From: Methanoculleus sp. UBA303
GTDB taxonomy: Archaea > Halobacteriota > Methanomicrobia > Methanomicrobiales > Methanoculleaceae
Direction: 5' to 3'
DNA: 54,188 nt
Assembly: GCA_002501655.1 (NCBI GenBank)
Contig: DANY01000017.1
Coordinates: 1-54,188, forward strand
Position 1 is the stretch's first letter, and every line of letters starts with the position of its first letter. A program made the translations under genes and the position numbers. Under the pieces are notes generated by a model, which was given only the letters and a program-made list of their open reading frames with translations, ran no database searches and was not told the DNA's origin. Of this stretch, positions 7,561 to 15,322 are shown one piece after another.

Positions 7561-9197
7561 GCCGGCTCACTCTTTTTTTGCCGGAACCGCTCCGGGTCGG
7601 TCTCGATATCGATGACGACGGGCCGGTCCATCTTCAGGGCTTCTTCGACTGCACCGGCAAGGTCCTGCGGGCGGGTCACCCGTATACCGGCGCCGCCCGA
7701 GGCCCCGGCAAAGGCGGCAAAGTCGGGGTTCGTGAGGTCAGTGCCGTACGGCGGGTAATCCGCCTCCCGCTGCTCCTCACGGATCATGGCAAGTTCGTGG
7801 TTGTTCAGGACCACCACGACGATGGGAAGATCGTACTTGACCGCCGTGACAAAGTCGGCCATGACCATGGAGAACCCGCCGTCCCCGGTGATGCAGACGA
7901 CGGTCTTCTCCGGATAGGCGAGTTTGGCTGCAATCGCCCCGGGAAGCCCGAACCCCATCGTCCCGAGGTAGCCGGACATCGCGAACCGCTGCCGTTTCAT
8001 CCGGAAGTTTCGCCCAAACCACCACTGGTTATCCCCAACGTCGAGTGATATGACCGCATCCTCCGGCAGGGTCTCGGAGAGGATCTTCATGATATAGGGC
8101 GGGCGGATGGGGACGGCCTCCGGGTCGGCCTCCCGGTCAAGCCGGTCGAGCCACTCGCGTTTTTTCTCCGCGAGCCACTGCCTGACGCCCTTGTCCTCCC
8201 GCGCCCGGACCTGCTCACGGATCCGGGGGAGAGCAATGGCGCAGTCTCCCCAGACCGCCGCGACAAGCGGGTGTTTTCCGAGCTGGAGCGGGTCTATGTC
8301 GATATGGACGGCTCGCTTACTCCCGGGAATCCCGGTGAGGTCGGAGAAACTTGCACCGCAGGCGATCACAAGGTCCGACTTCTGGACGAGCGTCAGGGCG
8401 TGCGGCGTCCCGAGCTCGCCATGTAGCCCCGCGACCCACTCGTTCTCATCGGGGAGGATACCCTTCGCCCGGAAGGTGGTGGCGATCGGCGCCTGGATCG
8501 TCCTCGCCAGGTCAAGGACTGCTCCGGCCGCCTTCATGGCCCCGAAACCCGCGAGGATGACCGGGCGCTCGGCACCGTCGATCGCCTCCGCCGCCGCCCT
8601 GACAGCCTCATCGGTCGGCGCAACCCTGACCTCCGGGAGGCAGGTCTCGCGCTCGCAGTAGGCAGGCTCAAGCGGTGCGGCCTGGACATCGTTCGGGAGA
8701 GAGAGCTGGGCAACGCCGTGGGCAACGATGGCGTAGCGCAGCGCCCGGGTGAGGAGTTTGACCGCCGTCGCCGGGTCGGCTACGGTGTTGTTGAAGACCG
8801 TGACGGGCCGGAAGAACGCGTCCTGGTCGATCTCCTGGATGCCGCCGGGACCGGCGTACTGCATCTTCACCTGCCCGTTGAGCGCGAGCACGCTTGCCCT
8901 ATCCTCCTTCGCGTCATAGAGACCAGTGGCGAGATTCGTTGCTCCCGGCCCGGCGATGGTCAGGCAGACCGCCATATTTCCCGTGAATTTGTTGTAAGCG
9001 GACGCTGCCATCGCGGCTGTCTGCTCGTGGCGGACGACGATGTACCGGGCGTTCGGGCTCCTCCTGACCGCGTCCACGAGCGGGAGCGACGACGCTCCGG
9101 GGATGCCGAAATACAGGGTGATCCCCCATGCCGCCAGTTCCGAGACCAGCACGTCGGCCACGGTCGTGGCGGGCCCTTCAAAGGTAGTCTTCTCCAT
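7557..9197 (-). CDS. Thiamine diphosphate-dependent enzyme, pyruvate oxidase/acetolactate synthase type
   Basis: 546 residues in the three-domain order of the family: pyrimidine-binding domain with catalytic glutamate (Glu58 in VRHEQTAAMAASAY), central Rossmann-like domain, and cofactor domain with the GDGGFSMV...VVLNN motif starting near 434. It should use a 2-oxo acid such as pyruvate. Features like GLYDAKEDRASVLALNGQV resemble pyruvate oxidases (PoxB) more than biosynthetic IlvB, and no IlvN regulatory subunit is adjacent. The rubredoxin gene directly upstream overlaps its start by 20 bases, hinting at a redox partnership. The exact substrate cannot be told from sequence. Confidence 0.85.
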   Translation of the reverse strand: MEKTTFEGPATTVADVLVSELAAWGITLYFGIPGASSLPLVDAVRRSPNARYIVVRHEQTAAMAASAYNKFTGNMAVCLTIAGPGATNLATGLYDAKEDRASVLALNGQVKMQYAGPGGIQEIDQDAFFRPVTVFNNTVADPATAVKLLTRALRYAIVAHGVAQLSLPNDVQAAPLEPAYCERETCLPEVRVAPTDEAVRAAAEAIDGAERPVILAGFGAMKAAGAVLDLARTIQAPIATTFRAKGILPDENEWVAGLHGELGTPHALTLVQKSDLVIACGASFSDLTGIPGSKRAVHIDIDPLQLGKHPLVAAVWGDCAIALPRIREQVRAREDKGVRQWLAEKKREWLDRLDREADPEAVPIRPPYIMKILSETLPEDAVISLDVGDNQWWFGRNFRMKRQRFAMSGYLGTMGFGLPGAIAAKLAYPEKTVVCITGDGGFSMVMADFVTAVKYDLPIVVVVLNNHELAMIREEQREADYPPYGTDLTNPDFAAFAGASGGAGIRVTRPQDLAGAVEEALKMDRPVVIDIETDPERFRQKKSEPA

Positions 9198-9375
9198 TCA
9201 TCTCCACCTCCTCTTCGCTAGCTCGCACAAACGCTTCCTTCCCGACCCTGCAACCGGGGCACCGCCAGTCGTCGGGGAGGTCTTCAAACCGTGTTCCCGG
9301 AGGTATGCCGGCGGCGGCGTCTCCCGCCTCTTCGTTGTACTCATAATCACAGACACTGCACACCCATCGCGCCAT
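9178..9375 (-). CDS. Rubredoxin
   Basis: 65 residues from the ATG at 9375, seven bases after GGAGG; a GTG three codons earlier is too close to that site. The iron-binding cysteines are in CSVCDYEY and RCPGCRVGKEAF, with the conserved DDWRCP loop. It is a small one-electron carrier of about +0 to -100 mV in the family, often serving flavodiiron proteins or oxidoreductases. The C-terminal tail is rich in glutamate and runs into the start of the thiamine-enzyme gene (20-base overlap), so translation is probably coupled. Confidence 0.93.
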   Translation of the reverse strand: MARWVCSVCDYEYNEEAGDAAAGIPPGTRFEDLPDDWRCPGCRVGKEAFVRASEEEVEMNGEDYL

Positions 9376-9423
9376 GCCGCTCACCCTCCAAAGGTGACTC
9401 TCCGGGCGTACCCCCTCTCAATG

Positions 9424-9433
9424 CATATAAAAG
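9424..9433 (-). promoter_or_regulatory. Box A for the rubredoxin gene pair
   Basis: CTTTTATATG on the minus strand, about 50 bases before the rubredoxin ATG, leaving a leader of some 25 bases that contains the GGAGG ribosome-binding site. Confidence 0.55.
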
Positions 9434-9536
9434 CTCCCCGATCCCCGGGGCGGCAACGTAGACATGATGGAGGAGGGGCAGGTCTTACAAAGACAAGGCA
9501 CCATCGGTGCGCCGGGGAGCGCGAGCAGGAAGAACA

Positions 9537-9608
9537 ATATATACCGGAGTTGATCCTCCTGCCCATAGGTCCCGACCCCACGGGATGCCGCACTCAACCC
9601 GGTATATG
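9537..9608 (+). promoter_or_regulatory. Two box A elements upstream of endonuclease V
   Basis: AATATATACC around 9537-9545 and GGTATATG at 9601-9608. The second, about 50 bases before the ATG at 9657, is placed correctly for the nuclease gene. The first may be a second promoter or belong to an unseen short transcript. Confidence 0.45.
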
Positions 9609-9656
9609 ATAACAGTTCTATCCGGGTCCGGACGGTTCCATGACCGGGAGATGACC

Positions 9657-10394
9657 ATGAAGATCAGAGAGACCCCCTCATTCGACCTGACGCCTGCCGA
9701 AGCCGCCCACCTCCAGGAGGCGCTCCGGACCCGGGTCCGCCTCTCCGGCGATATAGGAGAAGTCTCCCTTGTGGCCGGCGCCGACGCCTCCTACGCGAAG
9801 GGCTCAAACGAGATCTATGCGGTCGTCGTCGCCCTCCGGTATCCCGACCTCACCGTCATTGAGCGGGTCTCTGCCTCCGCAGAGACGCCGTTTCCTTACA
9901 TTCCCGGCCTCCTGACGTTCCGCGAAGGTCCCGCCCTCATCGAGGCGTTCCGAAGGCTGCGGTCCGAGCCGGATATCATCTTCTTCGACGGGCAGGGGAT
10001 CGCCCACCCCCGCGGTCTCGGCATCGCAAGCCACATGGGCGTCCTGCTGGACCGGCCCACCGTCGGGGTCGCAAAGAGCCTCCTCGTCGGCACGGCGACG
10101 GAGCCAGGGGCCGCCAGAGGTTCGGCGAGCCCGTTACTCCGCAACGGTGAGACGATAGGGATGGCGGTGCGGACGAAAGAGAAGACGAAACCGGTCTACG
10201 TCTCCGTGGGGCACCGGATTGCCCTCATGCCCGCAGTCGACCTCGTCCTCGCAACCGCCCGGGGATACCGGCTCCCGGAGCCGACCCGGCAGGCTCACCT
10301 CTTCGCAAACGCTGTCCGGAGAGAGGGGAGCGAGGATGGCGGGAAGGACAGGCAGACCACTCTCCCCTCCGGGGGCGCTCCGGGAGGAGGGTAG
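9657..10394 (+). CDS. nfi: Endonuclease V
   Basis: 245 residues from the ATG at 9657, which has GGGAG six bases upstream; longer in-frame starts back to 9507 lie upstream of the promoter. Endonuclease V cleaves DNA one base 3' to deoxyinosine and in some organisms inosine RNA. Conserved motifs are visible: GADASY with its metal-binding aspartate, the PYIPGLLTFREGP segment with the wedge motif and a glutamate, FFDGQGIAHPRGLGIASH, and the late GVAKSLL lysine. The C-terminal 30 residues (KDRQTTLPSGGAPGGG) are low-complexity and not part of the family core. Confidence 0.92.
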   Translation: MKIRETPSFDLTPAEAAHLQEALRTRVRLSGDIGEVSLVAGADASYAKGSNEIYAVVVALRYPDLTVIERVSASAETPFPYIPGLLTFREGPALIEAFRRLRSEPDIIFFDGQGIAHPRGLGIASHMGVLLDRPTVGVAKSLLVGTATEPGAARGSASPLLRNGETIGMAVRTKEKTKPVYVSVGHRIALMPAVDLVLATARGYRLPEPTRQAHLFANAVRREGSEDGGKDRQTTLPSGGAPGGG

Positions 10395-10561
10395 CGTGGA
10401 CGCATGGCGAAACCGTTATCAGTCCCCGGGCCGGATACACGTTCATCGACCGGCGTGGCAGGATGATGCCGGCCGGTTGCAGTCTACGGAGCGTGAAAAA
10501 TGTCGGAACGTATGCACACACCGTATAACAACCGGAATAGATCAAAGGGGGGCGGCAGGGC

Positions 10562-11752
10562 ATGATCCCGCGTGAAATTGTGCCGGGCGTCTTCGCCGTC
10601 GGGGCCATCGACTGGGACCGCCGGATCTTCGACGAACTGATCTCCCTTCCCGACGGCACCACCTACAACAGCTACCTGGTGCGGGGCAGCGATAAGACGG
10701 CGCTGATCGACACCGTCGATCCGGCGAAGACCCAGGACCTTACGGGGAACCTGGACTCGCTCGGCGTCGGGAGCATCGACTACATCGTCGCGAGCCATGC
10801 CGAGCAGGACCATTCGGGCTCGATACCTGCAATGCTCGAACGGTTCGGGGAAGCGAAGGTGGTGACGAACCAGAAATGCCGGGACTTCCTGGTCGACCTC
10901 CTCCACATACCGGAGGACCGGGTCATCGTCATCGGCGACGGGGATACGCTCCCCCTGGGAGGCAAAACCCTCGAGTTCATCATCGCCCCCTGGGTTCACT
11001 GGCCGGAGACGATGCTCTCCTACCTCCGGGAAGACCGGGTCCTCTTCCCCTGCGACCTCTTCGGTTCGCACTACGCGACGAGTTCCCTCTACGTCCCCGA
11101 CGAGGGCGTGATCTACGAGTCCGCAAAACGCTACTACGCCGAGATCATGATGCCGTTTCGCGCCAGCATCAAGGGACACCTGGAGAAACTGGCATCACGC
11201 GAGATCGATATAATCGCCCCGAGCCACGGCCCGGTCTACGACAGACCGGCGTTCATCATGGACGCATACCGGGACTGGACGGGTGATGCCGTGAAGAACG
11301 TGGTGGTGCTTCCTTTCGTCTCCATGCACGGAAGCACCCAGGCGATGGTCGACCACCTCATTGGTGCCCTGATGCAGAGAGGGATTCCGGTGCAGCCGTT
11401 CAATCTGACGAAGGCTGATACCGGCGACCTTGCAAAGGCCCTCGTGGATGCTGCGACAGTCGTGATAGGGTCGCCGACACTCATCTTCGGCCCCCACCCG
11501 CAGGTGGTTTACGCCGCGTACCTCGCAAACCTCCTCCGTCCAAAGACCCGGTACGCAACGGTGATCGGGTCCTACGGCTGGGGCGGGAAGACCGTCGATA
11601 CCCTGAAGGATATGCTCGGCCGGCTCAAGGTCGAGTTCCTCGAACCGGTCTACGTCAGGGGCTACCCGAAGGAGGTAGACTTCGCGGCGCTGGATCGGCT
11701 CGCCGACGATATCCAGAAGAAACATGAAGAAGCGGGGATCATCCGGCCCTGA
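10562..11752 (+). CDS. fprA: Flavodiiron protein, F420H2 oxidase type (FprA)
   Basis: 396 residues. The N-terminal metallo-beta-lactamase domain (1-245) holds the diiron ligands H79-x-E81-x-D83-H84, a histidine in APWVHWPE, an aspartate in FPCDLFGSH and a histidine in PSHGPVYD. The C-terminal flavodoxin domain (about 250-396) binds FMN at VSMHGSTQAM. In methanogens this enzyme reduces O2 to water with reduced coenzyme F420, protecting from oxygen; some members reduce NO. A G-rich ribosome-binding site precedes the ATG, and GTATAAC near 10523 is a possible box A. A rubredoxin is encoded about 1.2 kb away on the other strand. Confidence 0.93.
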   Translation: MIPREIVPGVFAVGAIDWDRRIFDELISLPDGTTYNSYLVRGSDKTALIDTVDPAKTQDLTGNLDSLGVGSIDYIVASHAEQDHSGSIPAMLERFGEAKVVTNQKCRDFLVDLLHIPEDRVIVIGDGDTLPLGGKTLEFIIAPWVHWPETMLSYLREDRVLFPCDLFGSHYATSSLYVPDEGVIYESAKRYYAEIMMPFRASIKGHLEKLASREIDIIAPSHGPVYDRPAFIMDAYRDWTGDAVKNVVVLPFVSMHGSTQAMVDHLIGALMQRGIPVQPFNLTKADTGDLAKALVDAATVVIGSPTLIFGPHPQVVYAAYLANLLRPKTRYATVIGSYGWGGKTVDTLKDMLGRLKVEFLEPVYVRGYPKEVDFAALDRLADDIQKKHEEAGIIRP

Positions 11753-11872
11753 GGTATCCGGCAGGAGAGGAGAACCTCTTCCACCCCTCTCTTTTCTGGT
11801 CCGGATCAAACCCATCCTCCCGGAACCGAAATCTTAACTGTATAGAGTACCGACCAATTCTTGAGTTGAGTT

Positions 11873-12895
11873 ATGCCCCCATCTGATTTCAAGAGAGTCA
11901 TTGCAGAGTCACCCTACGTCTTTATCATCGGCGTAGCAGGAGATAGCGGGAGCGGAAAGACCACCTTCACCCGGGCTATCAGGGCGATCTTCGGAAAGGA
12001 TCTCGTCTCCACCATCACCATCGACGATTACCACAGGTATGACCGCCAGGAGCGCAAAGAACTCGGAATCACCCCGCTCGTTCCCGAGGCAAACCGGTTT
12101 GACCTGCTCGAAGAGCACCTTCTGGACCTCAAAGCAGGAAGGTCGATCACAAAACCGGTCTACAATCATGACAGCGGTGTATTCGACCCCCCGGTGCTCT
12201 TCAAACCCACAAAGATCCTGATCCTCGAGGGGTTGCACCCCTTCATCACCAAAAAGATGCGGGATCTGATCGACTTCAAACTCTACGTGGATCCGGACCC
12301 CGATGTCAAGCGTGCCTGGAAGATAAAGCGCGACGTGGAACAACGCGGCTATTCGCCGGAGTCGGTCATCAGGGAGATGGCAGAGCGTAAGCCCGACTAC
12401 GAGCGGTACGTCGAGCCGCAGTGCCGGTTTGCAGATGCTGTCATCAGGATCGCCTTCTCGAAGTACGGCCGGGAGGCAAGCGAGGACCGGAACGTCTACC
12501 ACGTCACCCTCTGCCAGAATGAGATCGACAGGAGCATCAAGAACGTCGACCTCTCCATCGACCTCTACCCGATCCTCTCCCTCTCGCAACGAGACTTTAT
12601 GGTTGAGTTCACTACCGAAGGCGTCGGGGGGAGGCCGATGGGAGCACTCACGTTCGACGGGGAGTTAAACTACGCTGTGGCGAGGAAACTGGAGAGGAAT
12701 ATTGAGATCCAGACACAGGTGCAGCCCATCGACCTTGTCCAGAACGGTGCTTACCTGACGGCCAGTGGTATAGCTCAGCTCATCCTTGCCTGGCGGATCA
12801 TCAACCGGCGCATCGCCATCGAGAGCGCTCCGGGTGCGGGAGGGGAGGAGGGGACGTCTGCGGGGAGCGGCGGGTGCAGGTGCGGCCGCAGGTGA
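11873..12895 (+). CDS. prk: Archaeal phosphoribulokinase
   Basis: 340 residues with a P-loop at 20-31 (GVAGDSGSGKTT) and the PRK/uridine-kinase fold, including TIDDYHRYDR and the Walker B-like ILILEGLHPF. The sequence matches the methanogen enzyme shown in Methanospirillum and relatives to phosphorylate ribulose 5-phosphate to ribulose 1,5-bisphosphate, the step that links form III RuBisCO to a reductive hexulose-phosphate route. The C-terminal 20 residues (glycine/arginine-rich) look unstructured. No RuBisCO gene lies in the window. Confidence 0.88.
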   Translation: MPPSDFKRVIAESPYVFIIGVAGDSGSGKTTFTRAIRAIFGKDLVSTITIDDYHRYDRQERKELGITPLVPEANRFDLLEEHLLDLKAGRSITKPVYNHDSGVFDPPVLFKPTKILILEGLHPFITKKMRDLIDFKLYVDPDPDVKRAWKIKRDVEQRGYSPESVIREMAERKPDYERYVEPQCRFADAVIRIAFSKYGREASEDRNVYHVTLCQNEIDRSIKNVDLSIDLYPILSLSQRDFMVEFTTEGVGGRPMGALTFDGELNYAVARKLERNIEIQTQVQPIDLVQNGAYLTASGIAQLILAWRIINRRIAIESAPGAGGEEGTSAGSGGCRCGRR

Positions 12896-12975
12896 TGAGG
12901 ACGCGTCCTCCGACGCCCAGGGAGTTGAACGACCGCAGGAGAAAGTAGATAAGAGCGCCCGGGAAACGTGTATCG

Positions 12976-14433
12976 ATGGCTAGGATCGAGCAGTTCTCGA
13001 TCATCGCACCCGACATCGGCAGTATATTCCGGTACATAAGCATCGGCACGGCGGTGCCGCTTGCCGTGGCGGTGATCTATCAGGAGTGGGAGATGATCCT
13101 GCCCATGGCCTCCGTCCCCGTCACTCTCTTTCTTCTCGGGACGCTTCTTGCCCGGGTTCCCCGGCAGGAGCGGGAGGCCCCCCTCTCCGCCGCCCTCATG
13201 GCCGTCGCCCTGATCTGGCTTACCATGGCGCTGGTGAGCGCCCTGCCGTTCAGCCTCGGGATTGGCGTCCCGTACCTCGACGGTGTCTTTGAGGCGATGT
13301 CGGGGTGGACCGATACCGGCCTGACCATGATGCGGTCGGTCGATGATCTGCCCCGGACGCTCATTTTCTGGCGGTCGCTGATGCAGTGGCTCGGCGGCCT
13401 CGGTATCGTCGCCTTCACCATTGCTATGGCATCGAGGACCGGGCTGACCCAGTTCCGTCTCTACCGGTCGGAGGGGCGCTCAGAGGCGTTGATGCCGAGT
13501 GTTGTCGCAACGGGCTTTGAGATGTGGAAGATTTACCTGATGCTGACCTTCGCGTCGGTCGTTCTGATCCTCGTATCAGGGGTCCCCCTCTGGGACGCGG
13601 TGAATATCGCCCTTGCCGCAATCTCCACCGGCGGGTTCTCCCCCCACTCGGGAGGGATTCCCTTCTACAGAAACCCGCTTCTTGAGGTCCTCATCGTCCC
13701 GGTCATGATCGCCGGCGCCCTGCCGTTCAAACTCTACTACCTCCTCTACCGCAGGAAAGGGGTGCACTTCTTTAACGATCAGCAGGCACGCCTCCTCTTT
13801 ATGCTCGTCGCGCTCGGTATCGTCGTGATAACGTGGGACCTTGTCACGCTCAGCGCCACCGATCTCCCCACCGCCATCCGCCAGGCGCTCTTTATGTCGG
13901 CGGCGGGAATCACCAGCACCGGGTTTCAGGTCGCCTCCCCGAACGAGTGGGCGAGCGTGACGGTCCTCTTCCTCTCGATGCTGATCGTGATCGGCGGGTC
14001 GTCGGGGAGCACCGCCGGCGGTATCAAGCTCTCCCGGGTAGTCCTCGGCTTTCAGAGTCTGCTCTGGTGGTTCCGGCGGATGTTCGTCTCCGGGAAGGTG
14101 CTCGTGCCCTTCAAATACGACGGCAAGGTGATCCCGAAGAACGTCGCCGACCTCGAGGTCTCCCGGAACATGCTGGTCATCATGCTCTATTTCCTGACGA
14201 TCTTCGTTGCCACGGTGCTGGCGATGCACCTGCAGCCGACATCCTTCGACTCGAGCAACGTTATCTTCGAGATCGTCTCCGCCATGTGCAACAACGGCAT
14301 GACCGCGGGATTCGTCTCACCTGACATGGCCGATCCGGCGAAGGTCCTCTTCATCCTGATCATGTGGATAGGGCGCCTCGAGATCATTCCGGTGATCATG
14401 CTCTTCATGGGCGTCCTGAAAGGGTTTGAGTGA
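12976..14433 (+). CDS. trkH: TrkH-family potassium uptake channel subunit
   Basis: 485 residues with about ten transmembrane helices. The four pore loops of the TrkH/KtrB fold can be seen: SGWTDTGLT, AISTGGFSPHSGG, SAAGITSTGFQ and AMCNNGMTAGF. Together they form a K+ filter with one glycine-containing turn each. The ring-forming regulatory partner TrkA is not encoded nearby. The start MARIEQFSII follows a short, promoter-poor gap after prk. The TGA stop lies in one arm of a long inverted repeat shared with the convergent gene. Confidence 0.92.
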   Translation: MARIEQFSIIAPDIGSIFRYISIGTAVPLAVAVIYQEWEMILPMASVPVTLFLLGTLLARVPRQEREAPLSAALMAVALIWLTMALVSALPFSLGIGVPYLDGVFEAMSGWTDTGLTMMRSVDDLPRTLIFWRSLMQWLGGLGIVAFTIAMASRTGLTQFRLYRSEGRSEALMPSVVATGFEMWKIYLMLTFASVVLILVSGVPLWDAVNIALAAISTGGFSPHSGGIPFYRNPLLEVLIVPVMIAGALPFKLYYLLYRRKGVHFFNDQQARLLFMLVALGIVVITWDLVTLSATDLPTAIRQALFMSAAGITSTGFQVASPNEWASVTVLFLSMLIVIGGSSGSTAGGIKLSRVVLGFQSLLWWFRRMFVSGKVLVPFKYDGKVIPKNVADLEVSRNMLVIMLYFLTIFVATVLAMHLQPTSFDSSNVIFEIVSAMCNNGMTAGFVSPDMADPAKVLFILIMWIGRLEIIPVIMLFMGVLKGFE

Positions 14434-14475
14434 CCGGTCGCTCCAGCCGCAAAAGAGAGGTGGAGGGCCGGTCAC
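14430..14475. terminator. Bidirectional terminator-like inverted repeat
   Basis: GTGACCGG...CTCCA (14430-14445) pairs with TGGAG...CCGGTCAC (14461-14475), giving a stem of about 13 pairs with a small interior bulge and an AAAAGAGA-containing loop. The stop codons of both convergent genes lie in the two arms. Confidence 0.6.
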
Positions 14476-15092
14476 TCCGGCTCGTGGTGGATGTACAGGT
14501 CATCCACCGCCGCCTGGTCCCCGCCGCTCTTTGCGAGCAGATCCATGTAGGTGTAGACTTCAGGGGCATCTGTCTTCAGGAGTGCCGGGGAGGTGTGGTA
14601 GAGCATGAAGGCTTCGGCAAAGAGCGCCGCCCCCTTCTCCTCGCCGGGCGGGACCGTGATCCCGGTCAGGTAAGACCCGGGCTTTGCCTCTAGCGTCGGG
14701 AAGACCGTGCTCTCGCCAAATCCCATGGTGTGATAGACCCGGTACCCGACCTGCTGGGTAAAGACGTCATCGGCCCGCGCCGGGTCCCTGTCCGACCGGA
14801 TGTAGATTGCATTCTCATCAGAGACGTACAGGCCGCTCATGTTCCCGGAGAGGTCCTGCTGCCTGAACAACTCATTATTGCTGTCGATGTAGACTGTGAT
14901 GTCCTTTATGAACTCTTCTCTGATTTTGGTGCTCTGCTGCAGCACCAGAGCCTCTGCAAGTGCCGCTTCGGTGCCGCTCCCATCTCTGTTTTCCAGACGG
15001 AATCCGGCAACCGGGCTCACCGAAAAGGCCGAGCAGACGACGACAAGGAGGATGATCGCCGCAATCAGCCGTGATCGAAATCGTGGGTCCAT
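14472..15092 (-). CDS. Predicted secreted or membrane-anchored protein of unknown function
   Basis: 206 residues. Residues 1-30 form a signal peptide or anchor (RSRLIAAIILLVVVCSAFSVSPVAG), so the rest is probably extracytoplasmic. The mature part is hydrophilic, mixed alpha/beta, with no cysteine and no motif I recognise. A box A-like AAGTATATATC near 15137-15147 lies about 45-50 bases before the ATG, and AAGAGAA gives a ribosome-binding site. It is divergent from cfbC across an AT-rich region. Confidence 0.75.
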   Translation of the reverse strand: MDPRFRSRLIAAIILLVVVCSAFSVSPVAGFRLENRDGSGTEAALAEALVLQQSTKIREEFIKDITVYIDSNNELFRQQDLSGNMSGLYVSDENAIYIRSDRDPARADDVFTQQVGYRVYHTMGFGESTVFPTLEAKPGSYLTGITVPPGEEKGAALFAEAFMLYHTSPALLKTDAPEVYTYMDLLAKSGGDQAAVDDLYIHHEPE

Positions 15093-15162
15093 GGTTCTCT
15101 TTCCCTCTGCTTACCAGAGTGTTTCAAACAGCCAGATATATACTTTTTCAATATTAAAGAAC

Positions 15163-15185
15163 TGATTTTAGGTCACCGAAAATCA
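15163..15185. repeat. Inverted repeat in the divergent promoter region before cfbC
   Basis: TGATTTT (15163-15169) and AAAATCA (15179-15185) are perfect complements around a 9-base centre. The site lies between the minus-strand box A near 15140 and the plus-strand box A at 15206, a usual place for an operator. No regulator is identified. Confidence 0.45.
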
Positions 15186-15205
15186 AAATACTAAATTAAA
15201 TCCTA

Positions 15206-15218
15206 TTATATATAAAAG
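15206..15218 (+). promoter_or_regulatory. Distal box A before cfbC
   Basis: TTATATATAAAAG is a near-consensus archaeal TATA box. Transcription from here would begin around 15230-15240 and include the short ORF at 15240-15314. Confidence 0.6.
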
Positions 15219-15239
15219 TGAGACCAAAGAGGAGCCGCA

Positions 15240-15314
15240 ATGATCACAACAAACAATATATACTGCGATAGTGCGAACACCATCCGACACCTAATTACCC
15301 ATGCAAGCGCATAG
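15240..15314 (+). CDS. Possible 24-residue leader peptide upstream of cfbC
   Basis: A 24-codon ORF from ATG 15240 to TAG 15312-15314, ending eight bases before the cfbC ATG. It has a good ribosome-binding site (GAGGAG, five bases before the ATG), better than that of cfbC itself. The peptide begins MITTNNIYC and ends LITHASA; it has one cysteine and two histidines. It resembles an upstream ORF coupling or limiting translation of cfbC. Its small size means chance cannot be excluded. Confidence 0.4.
   Translation: MITTNNIYCDSANTIRHLITHASA
15255..15263 (+). promoter_or_regulatory. Proximal box A before cfbC
   Basis: AATATATAC lies 60 bases before the cfbC ATG, so transcription would begin near 15287, inside the short ORF but after its start codon. 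This promoter would yield a cfbC mRNA without the leader peptide. Confidence 0.5.
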
Positions 15315-15322
15315 TAGAAACA

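Noticed and set aside
9507..9656. N-terminal extension of endonuclease V
   Set aside because: It contains two TATA-like sequences and lacks a ribosome-binding site, while ATG 9657 has GGGAG at the right distance.
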